13,304 nt of DNA from Lentimicrobiaceae bacterium (GTDB lineage: Bacteria > Bacteroidota > Bacteroidia > Bacteroidales > WCHB1-69): the NCBI GenBank assembly GCA_009787675.1, contig WQSU01000029.1, positions 1 through 13,304 on the forward strand, written 5' to 3'. Both the position numbers and the translations under genes were made by a program. The notes under the pieces were generated by a model. That model did not search any database. It was not told the origin of the DNA and saw only the letters and a program-made list of their open reading frames with translations. Positions 1 through 6,894 of the stretch are shown piece by piece (the stretch's first letter is position 1; the number at the start of each line of letters is the position of its first letter).

Positions 1-331
1 GGCAGTAATGTTTCGTTACGTAAAATAATCAAAGCCATTATTTCAGGTGAACACGATCCTATCCGGTTGTGTCGTTTGGTTCATGGAAGAACGCGTAACA
101 AATATGGAGAGCAAGTGATTACTCAGCGCACTATGTATTCTTGCTGAAATTGGTAATGATATGAGCGCTTTTCAAAAAGCGACCCACTTGGTTGGATGGG
201 CAGGATTAAGACCAAGAAATGATCAAACAGCACAAAAAATAAAATCTCGCAAAATATTGCAAAAGCGCGTGTGAGACAAGAAAACTCGTAGAGGAAAGTA
301 TCTTATTTTTTTCTTAAAACACCTATTGTGA
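1..331 (+). pseudogene. IS110-family transposase remnant (truncated, frameshifted, internally deleted)
   Basis: Frame 1 from base 1 to about 130 reads a typical IS110 mid-region (…KAIISGEHDPIRLCRLVHGR…). It then runs into a stop at 145-147. Frame 2 from about 131 to 271 reads the conserved C-terminal Transposase_20 block (CILAEIGNDMSAF, then LVGWAGLRPRND), ending at TGA 272-274. The same frame runs on for 18 more codons (KKTRRGKYL…) to TGA 329-331, which may be the decayed tail. In intact family members several dozen residues, including the PGVG-type helix-hairpin motif, lie between these two blocks. Their absence points to an internal deletion at about 130 as well as the frame change. The N-terminal DEDD catalytic domain would lie left of the window. 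Bases 332-512 hold nothing I recognise, and I see no terminal repeat there. Family assignment is from motif recognition; the element is surely inactive. Confidence 0.8.
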
Positions 332-512
332 AATAATCACAAGTATTTTATTATCTATACCTTACATGATAAAATATCAATATTGCTATAAAACAACATG
401 TTGCAGAATAATAGAGGGCAGAGAAGATTTAGGATTTATAGAGGAAATTATAATGATAATCAAAATTAAAGTTTGGAATAAGAACACGCTTGTTAGATTG
501 CTAAATTTGAAA

Positions 513-2756
513 TCAAAACCCAAGCCTGAACCCCACAATCCCATTAATTCCCGGTGCGGAAATTCCCGAAGCGTTTAAACGATAATAGGTGTTCAGCATA
601 TTTTCAATACCTGCGTGTAAAGTGATGTAATTGTTGATTTTATACGAAACTTTAGCGTTTAGCGTAAACCATGCAGGGAAGCCGAAATAGCCCCCGTTGC
701 CATTGGGCAAGCCCATCGTATAGTTATCTTCTCCCAAAACATTGATGTCGTTAGAGTATTTCCACCCATTGAAACGCACGTAAAAATCGCCTGTAAATCC
801 CTTGTGTTTGAAAAGGAAAGATAACTTTCCGTAAACCGGAGGAATGTGACTTAAGGGTTGCGGCGTATTCTCAATGGTTCTCCCATAAGTGTAAGTTACA
901 TTTCCGTTAATATTAAAGAATTTTGTGATTTGTAAATCAATAAAACCTTGAATGCCTGTAATATATCCTAATCCAATATTTTGCAATGAATACACATCGC
1001 ACATTCTTCCGCTGAAAATTACAGAATCTTCTCCATTGAGTTGAGTTTTAGCGATATCCACAACATTTTGGTTAATAGAAAAAAAGCCGGTTATCCCTAA
1101 ACGAAATTTGTTCCTTATGTTTTTTTCAATACTTAAATCTGCATTATATACATATTCCGGTTTTAATTGTGGATTGGGGATAATCAACTGACGGTCATCA
1201 GCTTTTGAGTCGTTTACTTTAGTCATATCATCCACGTTTGGAGATTTGAACCCTGACGACAGATTCAAGGCAAAACGCCACGATTTTTTCGGCATAAAAA
1301 CCAAGCCTAAAAACCCTGTGGGCGCTGCCGTTTGGTTAACCATCGTTTTGTTGAACGGAAATTTGGTTAAACGCATCATCGTGTCTGTATAACAAGAATG
1401 CAAATATTGATAGGAAAATCTAACGCCCTGACTGAAAATCCATTTTGGATTTATTTTCCATGAATGAGTGAGGTAGGTAGAAAGATTATACACATGGTTC
1501 AAAGAGTCAGGATATCGGGAAACGGCATTGTATCGTTTCTCATCGGTTACAATATTTAGGTTATAGGCTTGAGAATTAACTTTATTGAACGTGCCTTCGA
1601 TGCCCCAGCACAATTCAAAATTTTTCGTTTTACCCAATTTTTTCTGCCAGTCAGCATTAAGGCTTCCAATTGCAACAGCTTCGTTTTGAAAGCGTTTGTC
1701 ATTGCTTCTGAATTTCCGCTGCACTCTGGATTCTTCAATATATTGTCCGCCCAAAGTAATGCGCATATCATCAAAATGTTTCTGATTTTTAACACTCAAC
1801 GTTAAATACCCAAAGAAACGGTCTTGCGGACCATAGTAAAATTCGGCATACTCCATATCTTTCCCTTTCATATTTAACAAACGGTCGTAGCGGGGCACGT
1901 TTGTAGAAGTTGAGACTTGCAAATTGGCAACTAACGAAATATTGGAAGTGGGTTGATATACAAACTTTTGTAAAACATCCCATTGTTGGTATCCTGAGTT
2001 TTTCATAGCCCATGGTTTGTGATTTTTTACAGTAGAATCCTTATCATCAATACGTTGTGCATAATAATTGCAAAGTCCCCAGTCGCCGTAATTGAGGTTC
2101 ATATTACGCCCAACCCGCAGGTCATTCACCATTTTGTAAGAATAGGAAGTTAGCGAGGCAAATTTTCGTCCGGCTAAATTTAGCGTAAAATTTCCCGCAG
2201 GACTTAGACTTGCGGTTTGGAAATCTAATGAAGCTGTTCCGGAAACGAGAAACTTTCGGTTTTCGTTGGCAAACTCAGGATTTTTAGTATAGAAAGCCAT
2301 CACTCCCCCTAAGGCATCGCTGCCATAAACCACGGAACCAGGTCCCTGCAACACTTCGGCGCGTTCTAAAGCATTGGGATCAATGGTAATGACATTTTGT
2401 AAATGCCCGCTACGGTAAATGGTGTTGTTTAAGCGCACACCGTCAATTACTAATAACACACGATTGGCTTCAAAACCGCGAATCACGGGGCTACCTCCTC
2501 CCAGTTGACTGGTTTGCAGAAACACGGCTCCACTTTGTGCCAAAAGTTCACCGGCTGTTTGCGGCAAAATTAACTCGTCTTTTTTCAAATCAATAACATC
2601 AATTTTACAACTAACATCCTTAATGTTGTTTTCAAATTTACCGGCAGAATAGATTTTAATTTCGGGAAGTTCAAAAATTTTTTTTATCGTGTCGTTCTGA
2701 GAAAATCCAATATTAGTAAAAAGAAAAGTTATTAAAAACAGATAAAATACTTTCAT
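513..2756 (-). CDS. TonB-dependent outer-membrane receptor, possibly haem/metallophore class
   Basis: This 22-strand barrel transporter imports a ligand across the outer membrane using TonB-ExbBD energy. Residue numbers here count from the ATG at 2756. The N-terminus is a signal peptide ending near FSQ (about residues 1-20). A TonB-box-like LPEIKIYSAGK follows at about 30-40, then a plug domain at about 48-155 with GGSPVIRGFEANRVLLVIDG and VLQGPGSVVYGSDALGGV. The barrel contains GFKSPN (about 502-507) and NPQLKPE (about 528-534). These resemble the FRAP and NPxL boxes of haem and haemoglobin receptors such as HmuR. The chain ends in …GFRLGF, with the terminal Phe expected for BAM-dependent assembly. 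It has no carboxypeptidase-like N-terminal extension and no SusD partner nearby, so it is not a SusC. I chose ATG 2756 because Lys follows Met directly, as in normal signal peptides; ATG 2765 would add three residues. The substrate is inferred, not shown. Confidence 0.93.
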   Translation of the reverse strand: MKVFYLFLITFLFTNIGFSQNDTIKKIFELPEIKIYSAGKFENNIKDVSCKIDVIDLKKDELILPQTAGELLAQSGAVFLQTSQLGGGSPVIRGFEANRVLLVIDGVRLNNTIYRSGHLQNVITIDPNALERAEVLQGPGSVVYGSDALGGVMAFYTKNPEFANENRKFLVSGTASLDFQTASLSPAGNFTLNLAGRKFASLTSYSYKMVNDLRVGRNMNLNYGDWGLCNYYAQRIDDKDSTVKNHKPWAMKNSGYQQWDVLQKFVYQPTSNISLVANLQVSTSTNVPRYDRLLNMKGKDMEYAEFYYGPQDRFFGYLTLSVKNQKHFDDMRITLGGQYIEESRVQRKFRSNDKRFQNEAVAIGSLNADWQKKLGKTKNFELCWGIEGTFNKVNSQAYNLNIVTDEKRYNAVSRYPDSLNHVYNLSTYLTHSWKINPKWIFSQGVRFSYQYLHSCYTDTMMRLTKFPFNKTMVNQTAAPTGFLGLVFMPKKSWRFALNLSSGFKSPNVDDMTKVNDSKADDRQLIIPNPQLKPEYVYNADLSIEKNIRNKFRLGITGFFSINQNVVDIAKTQLNGEDSVIFSGRMCDVYSLQNIGLGYITGIQGFIDLQITKFFNINGNVTYTYGRTIENTPQPLSHIPPVYGKLSFLFKHKGFTGDFYVRFNGWKYSNDINVLGEDNYTMGLPNGNGGYFGFPAWFTLNAKVSYKINNYITLHAGIENMLNTYYRLNASGISAPGINGIVGFRLGF

Positions 2757-2836
2757 TAAAATCATGTTTTAGAATAAAACCACTATTATCGTAATTTTTT
2801 GTTATTTATTTATTTATCATAATTAATATCTGATTA

Positions 2837-2851
2837 ATCTTATCATAAGAT
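2837..2851. promoter_or_regulatory. Perfect palindrome ATCTTATCATAAGAT in the receptor leader
   Basis: The arms ATCTTAT and ATAAGAT flank a single central base. A second overlapping inverted repeat (TTATCA, 5-nt gap, TGATAA) occupies 2840-2856. The site lies just downstream of the -7-like box at 2864-2871 and about 80 nt before the receptor start, where a repressor would block initiation or early elongation. TonB receptors are usually controlled by metal- or ligand-sensing regulators, but I cannot assign this site to Fur or any other family. In an AT-rich spacer a 15-bp palindrome may also arise by chance. Confidence 0.4.
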
Positions 2852-2863
2852 GATAAAAGAGTG

Positions 2864-2871
2864 CAAAAATA
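2864..2871 (-). promoter_or_regulatory. Candidate -7 box (TATTTTTG) for the TonB receptor
   Basis: On the minus strand TATTTTTG matches the Bacteroidota -7 consensus TAnnTTTG. No TTTG is found 19-21 nt upstream, where the sequence is an A/T run, so the -33 half is weak. A start near 2857 would give a leader of about 100 nt. The first bases of the box coincide with the left end of the 50-bp direct repeat. Confidence 0.45.
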
Positions 2872-2918
2872 AGTAAATTTTTTTTATTTGTTAAAAAGAT
2901 AACGATAACCAATATTAA
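2869..2918. repeat. 50-bp direct repeat, left copy
   Basis: Identical at all 50 positions to 5470-5519 and in the same orientation, offset by 2601 bp. On the minus strand it encodes the end of a barrel gene (NIGYRYLFNK and stop) plus the short spacer after it. Together the two copies bracket the whole three-gene barrel array. Confidence 0.9.
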
Positions 2919-2928
2919 GGAAGTTTTT
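2884..2928 (-). pseudogene. C-terminal stub of an outer-membrane barrel gene (left)
   Basis: On the minus strand the frame reads K-N-F-L-N-I-G-Y-R-Y-L-F-N-K and then TAA, with another TAA immediately upstream at 2929-2931. An alternating polar/aromatic last strand of this kind is typical of Bacteroidota outer-membrane barrels. Only about 14 codons remain and there is no start, so this is a gene tail left by deletion or duplication. The last part lies in the direct repeat and is matched exactly at 5485-5519. The rest of the spacer to 3003 shows nothing recognisable. Confidence 0.6.
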
Positions 2929-3003
2929 TTATTTCGGACAATAGTGAAAAAAAAAATGATTCCAAACAAAATTAAAATCCACTACGAGTTGTTTACTAAT
3001 TCT

Positions 3004-3711
3004 TTACAAAATTTTCCTTGCACCTGCTGTCATAAATTGATAGCCTACATGAAATCCTACGTAAGTGCTTTTCCACCCATAGCTGCCTGAAGATTGTAGA
3101 TGTGAAGGAATGACTTCTGTTGTATGATAATTCCATTTCACTCTATCCGCCAACCCAATATTGGCATTGATACCGAAAATAAAATTATGATGTGGTTTTT
3201 TCCCATGTACCATAAAGTTGACAGCAATTGTAAGATCAGGAATAGCATAGTTTTTCTGCGAAATAGTAGGGCAATTATGCAACCATACTACGTTTGTCGT
3301 ATTATGTTCATTATCAATGTAATAAATATTTTCTGCAAGCGGTCCCTCTTGTTCAAAACTACTTGAAGTATAAACGAAAGGCATAAATTTAATTCCTGCT
3401 TCCGGTTGAATAAACATATTTCTATGAATCTGAGTAGGATAAGAAAATTTGAGCGCCAAGCCCATATAGGGAACTCTCATACCTATTTTTTGAATCCAAC
3501 CAGAACCAACAGCTTTTCCATCTGCCCAAACAGTTTCAGGGTCAGGAAATAATAAGCTTAAAGAATAGTAAGTATTTCTATTGAACAAACCCATAGGTAT
3601 TTCTACGACAAAACCTAATCCATTTTTAACTGATAAATTGTATCTAAGGTTAAATTCGGGCACAAAACAGGAAACGGATTGAGGAAAAAATTTTCCTTGC
3701 GTATCTTTCAT
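3004..3711 (-). CDS. Outer-membrane barrel paralogue without signal peptide, in frame after a stop
   Basis: The 235-residue product is clearly paralogous to the gene just upstream at 3718-4689. Matched blocks are FIQPEAGIKFM with TIQPEVGIKLL, IPDLTIAVNFMVHGKK with MPELTAGINFLFHSKK, HNFIFGINANIGLADR with HSFILGLNGTLGFIDR, and VGFHVGYQF with FALNLGYEF. It has no signal peptide: the first residues are MKDTQGKFFPQ. It lies in the same reading frame as the upstream gene, separated only by TAA-CCT-CAC. The end of the upstream gene (KPVHSIGIYF…GLSF) aligns with residues 43-55 of the upstream protein itself (KIIHSFGFQY…), so the missing first strand of this barrel sits before the stop. As it stands the product could not be exported. 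I read it as the second half of a two-barrel ORF cut by a nonsense codon, hence probably a pseudogene unless read through. Ligand and role are unknown. Confidence 0.75.
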   Translation of the reverse strand: MKDTQGKFFPQSVSCFVPEFNLRYNLSVKNGLGFVVEIPMGLFNRNTYYSLSLLFPDPETVWADGKAVGSGWIQKIGMRVPYMGLALKFSYPTQIHRNMFIQPEAGIKFMPFVYTSSSFEQEGPLAENIYYIDNEHNTTNVVWLHNCPTISQKNYAIPDLTIAVNFMVHGKKPHHNFIFGINANIGLADRVKWNYHTTEVIPSHLQSSGSYGWKSTYVGFHVGYQFMTAGARKIL

Positions 3712-3717
3712 GTGAGG

Positions 3718-4689
3718 TTAAAAGCTTAAACCTGATGTAAAATAAATTCCTATGGAGTGTACGGGTTTTGAAAAATCAAAAGTTTCAAACTGCATGTTAG
3801 CTCTTCTCTCTCTTCTGTATTTTTTGGTTTTATATAACGGTTTTTTAAATCCTGTAAATTCATAGCCTAAATTCAAAGCGAAAAAAGAGGAGCCATATTT
3901 CATTCGAATATCTGCTTTTTCGGGTGGCGTATTTTTATCAAACCGTTGCCAGCCTGTATAGCGATCAATAAAACCCAGCGTTCCGTTTAATCCCAAAATA
4001 AAGCTATGGCGCGGATCTTTTTTAGAGTGAAATAAAAAGTTTATACCTGCTGTTAATTCAGGCATAAATTTATCGTACAAATCATCATTACTCAGATCGC
4101 GCCATAGCCATACATCTGTAAATATCGGATTTCCAAGTTCATCAGCCTCTATGGTTACTTGTATAGAGCCTTCCGCATGTGGAATGTATTTCAGCAATTT
4201 TATTCCAACTTCGGGCTGTATGGTTATTTTTTCATGCAAACGATACACATAAGAGGCTTTTAATTGTCCGCCAAAATAAGTATAATTCAAAACGGGGGTC
4301 AACGATTCTACCCACAAAAAATACATATACTGTTTTTTACCATTTTCTCCATATCTCCAAGTCATAAAATCTCTGTTTCCTGCCACAAAGTCGGTGGTTA
4401 TTCCCCAGCCGGAGGGAAAAGTAAGATTGTATTTTACAATATATTCACGTCCGTAAGAAATACAGGGATGCGCCCCCAAATAATAATTGGGCGCATCCCT
4501 GTATTCAAATTTTCCTTTGGCGTGAAAAGTGTTATTATATTGAAATCCAAATGAATGAATGATTTTTTCTGCAATACGACTCATATTGGCAAAAATACTG
4601 TCAAATTCTGCCGTATATGCAGATTTATATTGTGCTTGCAGTATGATAGAATGCAATATCAAAACTGCAAAAATTGTTTTCTTTTTCAT
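3718..4689 (-). CDS. Outer-membrane beta-barrel protein (first half of a tandem barrel)
   Basis: 323 residues. A signal peptide at 1-20 (MKKKTIF…LQAQ) is followed by a barrel at about 43-279 of alternating strands, the last being SSFFALNLGYEFTG. The chain does not stop there. A Lys/Arg-rich linker (about 281-308) leads into HSIGIYFTSGLSF, a duplicate of this protein's own first strand (residues 45-55). TAA follows, and then the paralogue at 3004-3711 in the same frame. This looks like a tandem duplication that fused two barrels head to tail and was later interrupted. Residues 64-73 (YRDAPNYYLG) are encoded by a perfect hairpin and have no counterpart in the paralogue. The start sits 59 nt after the stop of the barrel at 4749, with a weak -7-like box between them. 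No specific function is recognisable. Confidence 0.82.
   Translation of the reverse strand: MKKKTIFAVLILHSIILQAQYKSAYTAEFDSIFANMSRIAEKIIHSFGFQYNNTFHAKGKFEYRDAPNYYLGAHPCISYGREYIVKYNLTFPSGWGITTDFVAGNRDFMTWRYGENGKKQYMYFLWVESLTPVLNYTYFGGQLKASYVYRLHEKITIQPEVGIKLLKYIPHAEGSIQVTIEADELGNPIFTDVWLWRDLSNDDLYDKFMPELTAGINFLFHSKKDPRHSFILGLNGTLGFIDRYTGWQRFDKNTPPEKADIRMKYGSSFFALNLGYEFTGFKKPLYKTKKYRRERRANMQFETFDFSKPVHSIGIYFTSGLSF
4459..4505. repeat. Perfect 17-bp inverted repeat inside a barrel gene
   Basis: Arms 4459-4475 (AATACAGGGATGCGCCC) and 4489-4505 are exact reverse complements around a 13-nt loop. The GC-rich stem is exceptional in this AT-rich locus. It encodes about residues 62-77 of the barrel at 3718-4689. 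The paralogue at 3004-3711 lacks roughly ten residues here: GKF is followed almost at once by the segment that aligns with AHPCISYGREYIVKYNL. That would fit an in-frame palindromic insertion. It is not followed by a T-run in either direction, so it is not a standard terminator. Confidence 0.75.
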
Positions 4690-4734
4690 ATTATTAATTT
4701 TTGTTTATCATTTAATTTTAATTATTTCGATATA

Positions 4735-4742
4735 CAAAATTA
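4735..4742 (-). promoter_or_regulatory. Weak -7-like box (TAATTTTG) before the barrel at 3718-4689
   Basis: In the 59-nt spacer between two barrel genes the minus strand reads TAATTTTG, matching TAnnTTTG. There is no TTTG 19-21 nt upstream, and the site overlaps the spacer just after the stop at 4749. It could let the downstream barrel be transcribed on its own, but AT-rich spacers give such matches by chance. Confidence 0.25.
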
Positions 4743-4748
4743 TAACGT

Positions 4749-5471
4749 TTAAAATTTTGCCCTAATTCCAGTTTTAAAAAGCCCTTGATTGCCAATCCCT
4801 AATTCCATAAAAAACAGACATTTTTTTCCAAATTCTACCCCAAAAGCATTGAGTTGCATGATCGGCGCAAAGTAATACCTCTTATTACTTATAGTTCCAA
4901 AAAGCACATATATAGTTTCTTTAGGGAGTATATCCTTATCTCTTATACACAAAAGCACACCAACGTAAACGCCCCAATACAAAGAGATTTTATCATTTTT
5001 ACTATAATAAGTTTGGCGATAATTTACTTGTAAAGAGAAATAATGCTTCCACCCACTTCCACGAACCGTATCTATGGGATGAGGATGTACCCAATCCCCA
5101 GAATATATCCAATATGTGTCAATATATTTACCTACCCATGATAATGATGCGCCAATGCAATGTTTTGAATTAAATGAATAATTGTAATTGAGAGTATAAG
5201 ACCCAAAATTGCACATCTTTTCATACATTCCGTTATCACGTTTTAGATGCTCAGTGTGGCTAAAAATGGGATCATCAGGAAAAATACCTTTATCAGGAGT
5301 TACAAAACAACCTATCGTTGGGAATGCTCCAATAGAAAGTCCTATTTCATGCTTAGGAACTGATCTTGTTTTTTTACTTTGTTCTGTTTCATTATTGGGA
5401 GTTTGAGCTGTAATGGTATTGCAGAGCAGAGCATATATTGTAGTAACTAAAATTAGAATTCTATTTTTCAT
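4749..5471 (-). CDS. Outer-membrane beta-barrel protein
   Basis: 240 residues with a signal peptide (MKNRILILVTTIYALLCNTITAQ, cut near residue 22-23). A short Thr/Asn/Glu-rich stretch and KHEIGLSIGAFPTIG follow, then repeated amphipathic strands (YTLNYNYSF, YFSLQVNYRQTYY, SLYWGVYVGVLL). The final strand is GLFKTGIRAKF, ending in Phe as required for barrel assembly. I chose ATG 5471 over 5513 because the extra 14 residues are encoded by the 50-bp repeat and would bury the signal peptide. The start codon itself overlaps the repeat edge (5470-5471). It heads the barrel array and is more distantly related to the two downstream paralogues than they are to each other. Function is unknown; passive pore, adhesin and transport-accessory roles are all possible. 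Confidence 0.82.
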   Translation of the reverse strand: MKNRILILVTTIYALLCNTITAQTPNNETEQSKKTRSVPKHEIGLSIGAFPTIGCFVTPDKGIFPDDPIFSHTEHLKRDNGMYEKMCNFGSYTLNYNYSFNSKHCIGASLSWVGKYIDTYWIYSGDWVHPHPIDTVRGSGWKHYFSLQVNYRQTYYSKNDKISLYWGVYVGVLLCIRDKDILPKETIYVLFGTISNKRYYFAPIMQLNAFGVEFGKKCLFFMELGIGNQGLFKTGIRAKF

Positions 5472-5519
5472 AAGTAAATTTTTTTTATTTGTTAAAAAGA
5501 TAACGATAACCAATATTAA
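5470..5519. repeat. 50-bp direct repeat, right copy
   Basis: Exact copy of 2869-2918. Its left end overlaps the first two bases of the start codon of the barrel at 4749-5471. The rest carries the NIGYRYLFNK-stop tail of a barrel remnant. Recombination between the copies would remove exactly 2601 bp, that is all three barrel genes, and leave one tail. Confidence 0.9.
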
Positions 5520-5580
5520 TAAAGGAATTGACAGAGTCCGATTTAATTGAATTTAAAGGTTCCAGAAAAGCAGGCGGGTA
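5485..5580 (-). pseudogene. C-terminal remnant of an outer-membrane barrel gene (right)
   Basis: Minus-strand frame of 31 codons and TAA, ending …VNSFINIGYRYLFNK. The last strand has the aromatic alternation of a barrel terminus. The frame is preceded by TAA at 5581-5583 and begins only two codons after the glycosyltransferase stop, in that gene's own frame. There is no start codon or signal peptide. The last residues are shared at DNA level with the stub at 2884-2928, but this copy keeps more of the gene. It is probably what remains of a fourth barrel whose 5' part was lost. Confidence 0.6.
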
Positions 5581-5586
5581 TTATTC

Positions 5587-6873
5587 TTAAACTTTTTCCA
5601 TGGTCTGTCTATAAATCTCCTTCAGTTTCTTAGCCACATACTCCCATTTCAAATTATCCACATCCTCTTTTCCTTTCACAGCAAAGAAATCGGAGAGTGC
5701 TGGGTAGTTAATGATGCCGTAGATTGCGTCTGCTATGCCGTCAATGTCCCAGAAATCCACTTTGATGGCGTGGGTAAGCACTTCGGCAACCCCCGATTGT
5801 TTAGAGATGATGGTGGGCACGTTTGCCCGCATCGCTTCCAATGGAGAAATACCGAATGGTTCTGAAATAGAGGGCATTACATACACATCGCTCATGCCAA
5901 ACATCAGGTCAATGTCGGCGCCTCTTAAAAATCCGGTGAAATGAAAACGGTCGGCAATGCCCAGCTCAGCAACGCGGCTGATGGTTTGCGCCATCATGTC
6001 GCCGTCGCCGGCAAGCACAAAGCGCACATTGGGCACTTTTTCCAGTACTTTTTTGGCAGCTTCTACAAAATATTCGGGACCTTTTTGAAAGGTTACGCGC
6101 CCCAGAAAAGTAACAATCTTCTCCTCCACATATTTTTCACGTACGACCTCTTTTCCGGTAGGTTCCACCGCGTTATGCAGTGTAAACACCTTTTCAGCAG
6201 GAATGCCATACTTTTGAATCACGATATTGCGGGTTAAGTCGCTTACTGCGCAAACGGCATCGGCTTCCTGCATGCCGTAGCGCTCCAAACCATACACGAT
6301 GTCGTTTCTGTTGTGATCGCTTGAGCGGTCAAACTCGGTAGCGTGTACGTGCACCACCAATGGTTTTCCACTTACTTTTCGGGCGGCAACACCGGCTTTG
6401 TAGGTGAGCCAGTCGTGCGCATGGATGATGTCAAAGTTGTAGTTTCGAGCAATTTCCGCAGCTACCATGGCGTAGTGTTCCACTTCATTCATCAGGTTGG
6501 CGGTATATTTTCCGGAGAACTCGTATTTTCGTTTTCCGCCCATCTTTTCATCTTCCAGAATACCGCTATTCAATTGGTCAACAATACGATAGTACTCATC
6601 CACGCCGAGATAGGGCACCAATTTCGACTCTACTTCTATAAATTGAACCTCCTCGGAAAAGGCTTGCAGATGCACAAGGCGCGTATTCACCTCCACATCG
6701 CTGGCGTTGATGATTTTAACGTAAGACTCATCCTCTTCTCTCGATGCTTTGGGCATCACAAAAAGCACTTCCACATTGTTTTTTGCCAACCCTTTAGTGA
6801 GGCCGTAACAGGCAGTGCCTAAACCACCTGCAATATGAGGAGGAAATTCCCAACCAAACATTAGTACTTTCAT
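5587..6873 (-). CDS. Glycosyltransferase, GT4/GT5 glycogen-synthase-like
   Basis: 428 residues with a GT-B fold and no signal peptide; it acts in the cytoplasm, transferring a sugar from a nucleotide-sugar donor. The N-terminal domain has the GGLG loop at 16-19 (MKVLMFGWEFPPHIAGGLG), which binds the donor in starch and glycogen synthases, and HAHDW at 151-155. The C-terminal domain has GRVTFQKGPEYF at 258-269, where R259 and K264 are the expected phosphate-binding pair. It also has the retaining-enzyme E-x7-E motif SEPFGISPLEAM (E338 and E346). Close Bacteroidota relatives are annotated as glycogen synthase or GT family 4. No debranching enzyme or GH57 amylase is visible here to confirm glycogen metabolism, so the acceptor is left open. 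ATG 6873 directly begins the conserved first strand. No terminator is evident downstream. Confidence 0.9.
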   Translation of the reverse strand: MKVLMFGWEFPPHIAGGLGTACYGLTKGLAKNNVEVLFVMPKASREEDESYVKIINASDVEVNTRLVHLQAFSEEVQFIEVESKLVPYLGVDEYYRIVDQLNSGILEDEKMGGKRKYEFSGKYTANLMNEVEHYAMVAAEIARNYNFDIIHAHDWLTYKAGVAARKVSGKPLVVHVHATEFDRSSDHNRNDIVYGLERYGMQEADAVCAVSDLTRNIVIQKYGIPAEKVFTLHNAVEPTGKEVVREKYVEEKIVTFLGRVTFQKGPEYFVEAAKKVLEKVPNVRFVLAGDGDMMAQTISRVAELGIADRFHFTGFLRGADIDLMFGMSDVYVMPSISEPFGISPLEAMRANVPTIISKQSGVAEVLTHAIKVDFWDIDGIADAIYGIINYPALSDFFAVKGKEDVDNLKWEYVAKKLKEIYRQTMEKV

Positions 6874-6894
6874 GGTAAATAAATAGAGATGAAA

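Noticed and set aside
366..578. 70-codon plus-strand frame rich in I and K
   Set aside because: It overlaps the end of the TonB receptor gene, has no recognisable motif, and its composition is what AT-rich spacer gives by chance.
4459..4505. Hairpin as a transcription terminator
   Set aside because: It is inside an open coding frame and neither side has a T-run.
5472..5513. Upstream start (ATG 5513) for the barrel gene at 4749
   Set aside because: The extra residues come from the 50-bp repeat, which in its other copy is non-coding at this frame, and they would precede a complete signal peptide.
2869..5519. Direct repeats as a CRISPR array or transposon target duplication
   Set aside because: There are only two copies 2.6 kb apart, no spacers, no transposase between them, and 50 bp is too long for a usual target-site duplication.
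6343..6822. 159-codon plus-strand open frame
   Set aside because: It lies wholly antisense to the well-supported glycosyltransferase, whose conserved motifs fix the real frame.
5587..6873. Part of a glycogen gene cluster
   Set aside because: The enzyme itself is glycogen-synthase-like, but no debranching, branching or GH57 gene is in the window, so the pathway is not supported by context.
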